From Bacteroidia bacterium (GTDB lineage Bacteria > Bacteroidota > Bacteroidia > SXHM01), in the NCBI GenBank assembly GCA_022072225.1, contig JAJVIC010000009.1, forward strand, positions 713,746 to 777,745: 64,000 nt of DNA, written 5' to 3'. Below, in pieces: positions 58,774-64,000 of the stretch. The position numbers and the translations under genes are program-made. Under the pieces are notes generated by a model, which saw only the letters and a list, made by a program, of their open reading frames with translations, was not told where the DNA came from and ran no database searches. How positions within the stretch are numbered: the first letter of the stretch is position 1; every line of letters begins with the position of its first letter.

Positions 58774-59460
58774 ATGAAAAACATAATCCTTACGCTCATC
58801 ATCGGTTTCAGCGCACTGTCGCTTAAAGCCAATCACTTCTCGAACCTTAACATCAATATTGCCGAACGCGCAAATTATGAGGTTATCTTTAACAATCAGT
58901 TTCTGGGAAATAACGGAAACAGCTTTACCCTAAATCAGGTTGCGCCCGGTCGCTATCCTTTAACGGTTAGTAAAATAATACCTACCCACTGGGGTTTTCA
59001 TAAAAAAGTGATTTACAATGGTGGTATTGAAATACCTGCCGGTGCTGAGGTTTCGGCTCTTATTGACCGCTTTAACCGCTTGCAGATCAGCTGGAGACCT
59101 TTTGCTCCTGTTGCTACCTACAACCCCGGTCATTGCGGAACTCCACCTGTAGGTTACTACGAGCCAATGCCAATGGGTATGCACCCTGCAGCTTTCAGTC
59201 AACTGAAAAACACGATTGACAACCAATGGTTCGACAGCGGTAAGTTACAGGTAGCGCGTCAGGGCATAATGAGCAATAACCTGACTGCCGCTCAGGTTGC
59301 AGAGTTGATGAATCTGTTCAGTTTTGAAAGTTCAAAACTGGAAATTGCTAAAATGGCTTTTGCCAATACTATAGACAAGCAGAACTATTACATTGTAAAT
59401 AATGAGTTCTCATTTTCGAGCAGTGTAGCAGAGCTAGACCGGTATATCCGACACATGTAG
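58774..59460 (+). CDS. Secreted DUF4476 protein
   Basis: A 228-residue protein. Signal peptide residues 1-20 (MKNIILTLIIGFSALSLKAN), then a beta-sandwich-like domain (residues about 22-110: NIAERANYEVIFNNQFLGNNG and VAPGRYPLTVSKI), a proline/glycine-rich linker with PVGYYEPMPMG, and a C-terminal four-helix DUF4476 domain (about 135-226: LKNTIDNQWFDSGKLQVARQG, MSNNLTAAQVAELMNLFSFESSKLEIAKMAF, in blocks). DUF4476 is widespread in Bacteroidota surface proteins; its role is unknown. A hairpin terminator follows. Confidence 0.82.
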   Translation: MKNIILTLIIGFSALSLKANHFSNLNINIAERANYEVIFNNQFLGNNGNSFTLNQVAPGRYPLTVSKIIPTHWGFHKKVIYNGGIEIPAGAEVSALIDRFNRLQISWRPFAPVATYNPGHCGTPPVGYYEPMPMGMHPAAFSQLKNTIDNQWFDSGKLQVARQGIMSNNLTAAQVAELMNLFSFESSKLEIAKMAFANTIDKQNYYIVNNEFSFSSSVAELDRYIRHM

Positions 59461-59478
59461 GTCTGAGTTGAATGAATG

Positions 59479-59510
59479 AAAAAGCCTCCCGAACATCGGG
59501 AGGCTTTTTT
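59479..59510 (+). terminator. Intrinsic terminator after the DUF4476 gene
   Basis: A 14-bp stem (59479-59492 with 59496-59509, GCCTCCCGA core), 3-nt loop and T-run of six. Confidence 0.88.
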
Positions 59511-59527
59511 ATTGCACAAAACTTCAA

Positions 59528-59558
59528 ACTTTGCGTTCTTTGCGCCTTAGCGGTAACT
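59528..59558. repeat. CTTTGCGCC-type repeat fragment upstream of dtd
   Basis: TTTGCGTTCTTTGCGCCTTA followed by GCGGTAACT is a degenerate arm of the CGCAGAGGCGCAAAG family, ending two bases before the dtd ATG, so the whole leader of that gene is repeat-derived. Confidence 0.5.
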
Positions 59559-59560
59559 AA

Positions 59561-60013
59561 ATGAAAGCAGTAATTCAACGCGTATCCGAAGCATCGGTAA
59601 AGATTGAAGGCATTATCAAAGGTCAGATTAATTCCGGATTGTTGGTTTTGCTGGGCATTGAAGAAGCCGATACAGCAGAAGATATTGAATGGCTGAGTGG
59701 TAAAATATGCCGCCTGCGCATATTCGGTGATGAAAACGAAGTAATGAATTTAAGTGTGCAGGACATAAAAGGAGATGTTTTGCTCATTAGTCAGTTTACG
59801 TTGCATGCTTCCACTAAAAAAGGAAACCGTCCTTCGTACATTAAAGCTGCCCGCCCGGAAGTTGCCATTTCGTTGTATGAGGCTTTTATCAGGCAACTGG
59901 AGAAAGAATTGGATAAGCCTGTACAAACCGGTGAGTTTGGTGCGGATATGAAAGTGAGCCTTGTTAATGATGGGCCGGTTACCATTATTATTGACAGTAA
60001 GCACCCCCTCTAA
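59561..60013 (+). CDS. dtd: D-aminoacyl-tRNA deacylase
   Basis: A 150-residue chirality-proofreading enzyme that hydrolyses D-aminoacyl-tRNA. The family motifs SQFTLHA (near residue 78) and NDGPVT (near 137) are exact, along with MKAVIQRVSEASVKI and NRPSYIKAARPE. The last residues (KHPL) run into a structured repeat, so the C-terminus may have been trimmed or replaced. The upstream bases are repeat-derived and I see no promoter match. Confidence 0.95.
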   Translation: MKAVIQRVSEASVKIEGIIKGQINSGLLVLLGIEEADTAEDIEWLSGKICRLRIFGDENEVMNLSVQDIKGDVLLISQFTLHASTKKGNRPSYIKAARPEVAISLYEAFIRQLEKELDKPVQTGEFGADMKVSLVNDGPVTIIIDSKHPL

Positions 60014-60110
60014 ATCTCCCCCGATAGGGGAGACTTTGTTGACACACTTGCCATCCAACAGACCGTGCGATAGCTAAGCCCTCCCTTTTGGGGAGGGTTT
60101 GGGAGGGGTG
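60004..60110. repeat. Two-hairpin intergenic element, copy 2
   Basis: Same ends as the element at 3042-3167 but opposite orientation: CACCCCCTCTAAATCTCCCC then CGAT and a first hairpin, a variable core of about 40 bases, then AAGCCCTCCC...GGGAGGGTTTGGG as the second hairpin. It overlaps the last codons of dtd and ends eight bases before the ubiE -7 box. Confidence 0.82.
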
Positions 60111-60117
60111 ATTTTTA

Positions 60118-60125
60118 TATCTTTG
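60118..60125 (+). promoter_or_regulatory. -7 box for ubiE
   Basis: TATCTTTG matches TAnnTTTG exactly, 18 bases before the ubiE ATG, giving a leader of about 12 nt. The nearest TTTG upstream (60098-60101) lies within the hairpin element at only 16-base spacing, so a -33 contact, if used, is repeat-borne. Confidence 0.55.
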
Positions 60126-60143
60126 CACTCCTTTTTCAGGAAA

Positions 60144-60869
60144 ATGACCGTTACACCCTATAAAACCGAAGCCAGTAAGAAAGAGCAGGTGGCTGAGATG
60201 TTCAATAATATCTCACCACGCTACGATTTTCTGAACCATTTTCTCTCGCTGGGAATAGATGTGTTGTGGAGAAAGAAAGCGATTTCGTATCTGAAAGAAG
60301 CAAAGCCTAAAACCATTCTGGATATAGCCACCGGAACGGGGGATTTAGCCATTGAAGCCTTGAGTCTGAATCCCGATAAAGTAACAGGGGTGGACATTTC
60401 GGAAGGGATGCTTGCCGTAGGAAAAGAAAAAATTAAGAAGAAAAAACTGGAAGGTAAAATTGAGCTGCAGTTGGGCGATTCAGAAAAACTTTTGTTTCCG
60501 GACAATAATTTTGATGCTGTTACCGTTGCATTTGGTGTGCGCAACTTCGAAAACCTTGAGAAAGGACTTGCAGATATTTACCGGGTACTTAAACCCGGAG
60601 GCACGTTTGTTGTTCTTGAATTCTCGAAACCTGAAACATTCCTTGTGAAGCAACTGTATAACTTCTACTTTAACAGCATATTACCCTTCTTTGGCAAGGT
60701 AATATCCAACGATCATTCGGCATATACTTATTTACCAGAATCTGTAAAATCATTCCCTGATGGAGAAAACTTTACCCGGCTTTTAATTAAAACAGGATTT
60801 AGCGCTACCAAATTGAAACCACTTACCTTTGGTATAGCAACAATTTATGTGGGTAAAAAAACAGGTTAA
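60144..60869 (+). CDS. ubiE: Demethylmenaquinone methyltransferase
   Basis: A 241-residue SAM methyltransferase for the last step of menaquinone synthesis (MenG). Motifs: [63 protein letters not shown] and [15 protein letters not shown] in the family order. I start at the ATG at 60144 ([13 protein letters not shown]), since a start at 60099 would lie within the hairpin element. porT begins 23 bases before its stop, or 37 bases after it, depending on the start chosen. Confidence 0.94.
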   Translation: MTVTPYKTEASKKEQVAEMFNNISPRYDFLNHFLSLGIDVLWRKKAISYLKEAKPKTILDIATGTGDLAIEALSLNPDKVTGVDISEGMLAVGKEKIKKKKLEGKIELQLGDSEKLLFPDNNFDAVTVAFGVRNFENLEKGLADIYRVLKPGGTFVVLEFSKPETFLVKQLYNFYFNSILPFFGKVISNDHSAYTYLPESVKSFPDGENFTRLLIKTGFSATKLKPLTFGIATIYVGKKTG

Positions 60870-60906
60870 ACAAAGTATAGCCTCACACCTGAGTGTTCTT
60901 ACGTTT

Positions 60907-61653
60907 ATGCGGATTGCATTATCTGCACTGTTGCTGCTTTGCCTTGTTCCGGAAGAAAGCAGTGCGCAGATGTTTACCCGCAGGTTTTCAGGTGATAAAC
61001 AAAAGCGTCTGCCAAAATACGATCGTCAGCGTTTGCATTTCGGATTTTCATTGGGAATGAACAGTACTACGTTCAGGGTGCGTAATGTTGAGAATATCAA
61101 TCAGTACGACTCGGTTTTTGTGATTGACCCTAAACCGCAAATGGGCTTTAACCTTGGTATTATTACCGACCTGAGAATAGGGCAACACTTCAACCTGCGC
61201 TTTATTCCCGACCTTTCGTTTGCTGATCGTAAACTGCAATATACGCTGAGAACGTTTGATACACTGGGAGTGCCGGTATTGCGAACTGAAGAGCAAAAAT
61301 TAGAATCGGTATTGCTGGAGTTTCCCCTTACCCTTAAATTTAAATCGGTTCGGATCAACGATGGAAACTGGCGTGTTTACATTTTAGGCGGTGGAAAGTT
61401 TATGATGGACCTTGCCTCGCAATCGAAAATAAAAACGGGCGACAACGAGGTGGTGGTAAAACTTAACCGCATTGACTATGCTTATGAAGTAGGTCTGGGT
61501 TTTGATATTTATATGCAGTATTTCAAATTTTCGCCTGAACTAAAAGTCTCATTCGGGCTCAATAACCTGCTGGTGAAGGATGAAACCGTTTATACGCAGA
61601 GCATCAATAAACTGAATTCAACAACGTTTTTGTTGTCGTTTCATTTTGAGTAG
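60907..61653 (+). CDS. porT: PorT family type IX secretion system protein
   Basis: A 248-residue outer-membrane beta-barrel of the PorT/SprT family. The signal peptide is MRIALSALLLLCLVPEESSAQ. Strands include FGFSLGMNSTTFRV, FNLGIITDLRIGQHFNLRFIPDLSFADRKLQYTL in part, and a closing TTFLLSFHFE. PorT is needed for T9SS-dependent export and is often next to ubiE in Bacteroidota, as here. A longer ORF from ATG 60847 overlaps ubiE by 23 bases; I prefer 60907 because it puts the hydrophobic core at the N-terminus. Confidence 0.85.
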   Translation: MRIALSALLLLCLVPEESSAQMFTRRFSGDKQKRLPKYDRQRLHFGFSLGMNSTTFRVRNVENINQYDSVFVIDPKPQMGFNLGIITDLRIGQHFNLRFIPDLSFADRKLQYTLRTFDTLGVPVLRTEEQKLESVLLEFPLTLKFKSVRINDGNWRVYILGGGKFMMDLASQSKIKTGDNEVVVKLNRIDYAYEVGLGFDIYMQYFKFSPELKVSFGLNNLLVKDETVYTQSINKLNSTTFLLSFHFE

Positions 61654-61792
61654 CAGCAACTGAATTACATTTTCAGCATGTATATCGTGTGTGTCTGTAT
61701 GCATACATCTTATCGAATACTGTTATTAAATGTAATTCAAGCCTTTAATTAGCCTACCTTCGCGCCCTCTTTAAAAATTAATACATAAAAAC

Positions 61793-63643
61793 GTGAACAC
61801 ATTTGAAACATTGGGAATTGACCAGAAAATCCTGAGCGCTATCAAGGACATGGGATTTGAAAACCCAATGCCGATACAGGAAAAAGCCATACCCGAATTA
61901 CTTAAAAACGATAGCGATTACATCTGCCTGGCCCAAACAGGAACAGGAAAAACCGCAGCTTTTGGTCTTCCATTAGCGCAGCTGATAGACTTTGAAAGCC
62001 CTAAAGCACAAGCAATAGTTCTTTGTCCTACTCGTGAACTCTGCATACAAATAACAGGTGACATCACCAACTTTACAAAGAACTTCAGAGGAGCCAATAT
62101 AGTAGCTGTTTATGGCGGTGCAAGCATTGAAGGTCAGATAAACCAACTCAAGCGCGGAGCGCAAGTGATAGTAGCTACTCCCGGAAGAATGGTGGACATC
62201 ATAAACCGTAAAAAGGTTGACCTTTCTGAAATACAATGGGCTGTTTTGGACGAAGCCGATGAAATGCTCAACATGGGTTTCAAGGAAGATTTGGATACCA
62301 TACTTGCAAAAACTTCAAATGATAAACACACATGGTTGTTTTCTGCAACCATGGCTCAAGGTGTAGCCGATATTGCCCGCAACTACATGAGCAATGCAAA
62401 AGAAATTGCAGTAGGAAGAAAAAACCAGGGCGCTGAAAACATAAGTCACATCTATTATGTGGTGCACGCCCGTGATAAATACCTTGCACTTAAACGTATT
62501 GCAGATTATAACCCCGATATTTATGGGATTATCTTTTGTCGTACTAAAATTGAAACACAGATGGTAGCCGACCATCTTATAAAAGACGGCTACAGCGCAG
62601 ATTGTATACACGGGGATTTATCACAGGCTCAGCGCGACAGCGTTATGAAAAAGTACCGCAGCAAAACCATTCAAATGTTGGTGGCAACCGATGTGGCCGC
62701 CCGCGGTATTGATGTGGATGATGTAACGCACGTAATTAATTACAGCTTACCTGATGAAGCCGAGAACTATACCCATCGCAGCGGAAGAACAGCCCGTGCG
62801 GGAAAATCAGGTGTTTCCATTGCCATCATCAACATGAAAGAGATCGGAAAAGTTCGTTTCATTGAACGTATCATCAACAAAAAATTTATTGAAGCTAAGA
62901 TACCTACGGGCAAAGAAATTTGCGAGAAACAACTCTACTCTTTGATTGATAAAAGTATCAACACACCGGTAAACGAAAAAGAAATTGCTCCTTATTTGCC
63001 CAAAATTTTCAGTCAATTAGAGCATTTAAGTAAAGAAGATATTATTAAACGCCTTATTTCAACAGAGTTTAACCGTTTCCTCGATTATTACAAAAACTCT
63101 AACGATCTTGCAGGAGACCGTTCACATTCGGCAAGCCATTCTGGTGGAAATTTTAAACGCATGTTTATTAGTCTCGGCAGATTAGACGGACTTGATAAAG
63201 GACAACTGCTCAACATACTTTGCACAGGTGCAGACCTGACCAACGCAAGCATCGGAAGAATTGACCTGATGAACAGCTATTCATTCTTTGAAGTGGATAA
63301 TAAAGACTTGGAGAAATTGAAAACAGCCTTTGCCGAACACGACTTCAAAGGCAGAAAAATCAAGATTGAAGAATCGGAAAAGCCTGTAGATGCAAAACGT
63401 GAACGCTATGGCGACAGAGACAGAAGAGGTGGTGGCGAAAAACGTGAATTTCGCAAATTTGGAGGCGACAGAGGTGGCTACGGAGGCAAGCGTGATGGTG
63501 GAGGAAGAGGCAACTACGGTGGCGGTGGCGACAGAAAGGGCGACAGAGGCGGTTATAGTGGAGGAGGCGAAAGCCGTGAAGGTGGAGCCGGTTCCAGACG
63601 CGATAAATTTGCTAAAGGCTCAAGACCGAGGAAGAAGTTTTAA
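61793..63643 (+). CDS. DEAD-box RNA helicase with DbpA domain and Gly/Arg-rich tail
   Basis: A 616-residue ATP-dependent RNA helicase. Q motif (FENPMPIQEKAIP), AQTGTGKTAAF, PTRELCIQ, DEADEML, SATM, ATDVAARGIDV and HRSGRTARAG are all present. A DbpA-type RNA-binding domain spans about residues 455-530 (MFISLGRLDGLDKGQLLNILC, IDLMNSYSFFEV), and the last 75 residues are Arg/Gly/Asp/Lys-rich with RGG-like runs that bind RNA non-specifically. It resembles CsdA/DeaD of ribosome assembly and cold response. The start codon is GTG; a TACCTTCG box at 61755-61762 is a weak -7 match. Confidence 0.93.
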   Translation: MNTFETLGIDQKILSAIKDMGFENPMPIQEKAIPELLKNDSDYICLAQTGTGKTAAFGLPLAQLIDFESPKAQAIVLCPTRELCIQITGDITNFTKNFRGANIVAVYGGASIEGQINQLKRGAQVIVATPGRMVDIINRKKVDLSEIQWAVLDEADEMLNMGFKEDLDTILAKTSNDKHTWLFSATMAQGVADIARNYMSNAKEIAVGRKNQGAENISHIYYVVHARDKYLALKRIADYNPDIYGIIFCRTKIETQMVADHLIKDGYSADCIHGDLSQAQRDSVMKKYRSKTIQMLVATDVAARGIDVDDVTHVINYSLPDEAENYTHRSGRTARAGKSGVSIAIINMKEIGKVRFIERIINKKFIEAKIPTGKEICEKQLYSLIDKSINTPVNEKEIAPYLPKIFSQLEHLSKEDIIKRLISTEFNRFLDYYKNSNDLAGDRSHSASHSGGNFKRMFISLGRLDGLDKGQLLNILCTGADLTNASIGRIDLMNSYSFFEVDNKDLEKLKTAFAEHDFKGRKIKIEESEKPVDAKRERYGDRDRRGGGEKREFRKFGGDRGGYGGKRDGGGRGNYGGGGDRKGDRGGYSGGGESREGGAGSRRDKFAKGSRPRKKF

Positions 63644-64000
63644 AGGCTGTTTAGCTTTTCAGCCAATAGTTTTACCTGATACTCTCTGGAAATAGAAAAT
63701 ATTTCCTCATCAGTTATTGAAGTTTGCAGCGATTCGCCCCTTTGATATTTGTTGTAATACATTTCGATTTTCTGGGCCACTTCATCGGCTGTAAAAGCAA
63801 AGGTTTGAATATCTCTTCCCTGAAAGAAGGGGGTTTCTTCGGTGCGTTCTTCCTGCACCACTAAAATCGGGTTTCGCGTAGCTGCATATTCATAGGTTTT
63901 GCCACCGATGATTCCTTTTTTCTGACTTTTCATAAGAAGTAATAACAAGACAGAAGCCTCTTGTAAGTAGCCTGCAAGTTGTTTTGGAGGAAGGCTGTCA
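63640..64000 (-). CDS. Family 4 glycosyltransferase, C-terminal part
   Basis: The frame enters from the right edge and covers the last 120 residues of a GT-B enzyme. PPKQLAGYLQEASVLLLLLM is a typical alpha/beta part of the donor domain, and GIIGGKTYEYAATRNPILVV is the KxxEYxA-type segment before the sugar-nucleotide site. It ends with helical residues including YYNKYQRGESLQTSITDEEIFSISREYQVKLLAEKL. It converges on the helicase gene and overlaps it by four bases. The N-terminal half and substrate are unseen. Confidence 0.8.
   Translation of the reverse strand, partial: DSLPPKQLAGYLQEASVLLLLLMKSQKKGIIGGKTYEYAATRNPILVVQEERTEETPFFQGRDIQTFAFTADEVAQKIEMYYNKYQRGESLQTSITDEEIFSISREYQVKLLAEKLNSL

Noticed and set aside
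1-64000. tRNA, rRNA or riboswitch genes
   Set aside because: I read the intergenic gaps on both strands and saw no cloverleaf with CCA-adjacent stem, no rRNA core sequence and no known riboswitch pattern; short or diverged RNAs could still be missed without a covariance search.
1-64000. Insertion sequences or prophage
   Set aside because: No transposase, integrase or phage structural gene is recognisable; the repeats seen are short palindromes and minisatellites.

Overview
The window is chromosomal DNA from a member of the Bacteroidota. Three things point there. Genes of the phylum-specific type IX secretion system (T9SS) and gliding machinery are scattered through it: porP/sprF, gldD, gldE, a PorV-PorU pair, the T9SS plug protein and porT. 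Secreted proteins carry T9SS type A or type B sorting domains. Promoters match the Bacteroidota -33/-7 consensus (TTTG-N19-TAnnTTTG) and clear Shine-Dalgarno sites are almost absent. The moderate to low GC, dense coding and small intergenic palindromes fit a free-living, non-pathogen-like Bacteroidota, possibly an environmental assembly. I cannot place it below phylum. I saw no rRNA, tRNA, CRISPR array, prophage or insertion sequence.

Layout. 1-5 kb: a truncated type B sorting-domain lipoprotein with PorP/SprF, a glutamine synthetase family enzyme, an iron alcohol dehydrogenase and a small T9SS cargo protein. 5-16.5 kb: housekeeping genes (DoxX, LptF/G permease, tgt, a glycosyltransferase, an ECF-like sigma factor, rsmG, an MsbA-like exporter, rpmH, gldD-gldE, ssb, mutY) with one RelE/ParE-type toxin-antitoxin pair. 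16.7-21 kb: HU, a TPR protein, a 31-residue very basic protein and RNase G, then trmB and an alkyltransferase-like protein. 21-29 kb: an acyltransferase, then PorV and a 1732-residue PorU-type C25 peptidase, ending in a 42-bp tandem repeat array. 29-39 kb: aldehyde dehydrogenase, an Mpo1-like membrane protein, a TonB receptor operon with two lipoproteins and a His-rich small protein (probable metal uptake), the T9SS plug protein, an ApaG-domain protein, an FAD oxidoreductase and a T9SS-secreted esterase. 39-52.6 kb: a long leftward run with uvrA, a lytic transglycosylase and an exopolysaccharide cluster (WecA/TagO-like transferase, rfbC, Wzc-like autokinase, Wza-like export lipoprotein, GT4, asnB), with lpdA at its head. 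52.6-64 kb: class IV aminotransferase, NAD(P)HX repair enzyme, an orphan ORF between repeats, a di-haem peroxidase with an outer-membrane barrel, two small secreted proteins of unknown role, dtd, ubiE, porT, a DEAD-box helicase and the end of a glycosyltransferase.

How the genes fit together. The T9SS genes here cover cargo (sorting domains), outer-membrane shuttle and peptidase (PorV/PorU), plug, PorP/SprF and PorT, but are dispersed over six loci. The exopolysaccharide cluster has initiation, export, chain-length control and sugar-nucleotide steps together. The least explained parts are the non-coding ones: two unrelated minisatellites (42-bp and 65-bp periods), several families of palindromic elements, some of which sit in frame inside porU, lpdA and asnB, and a tandem-hairpin leader before rng.
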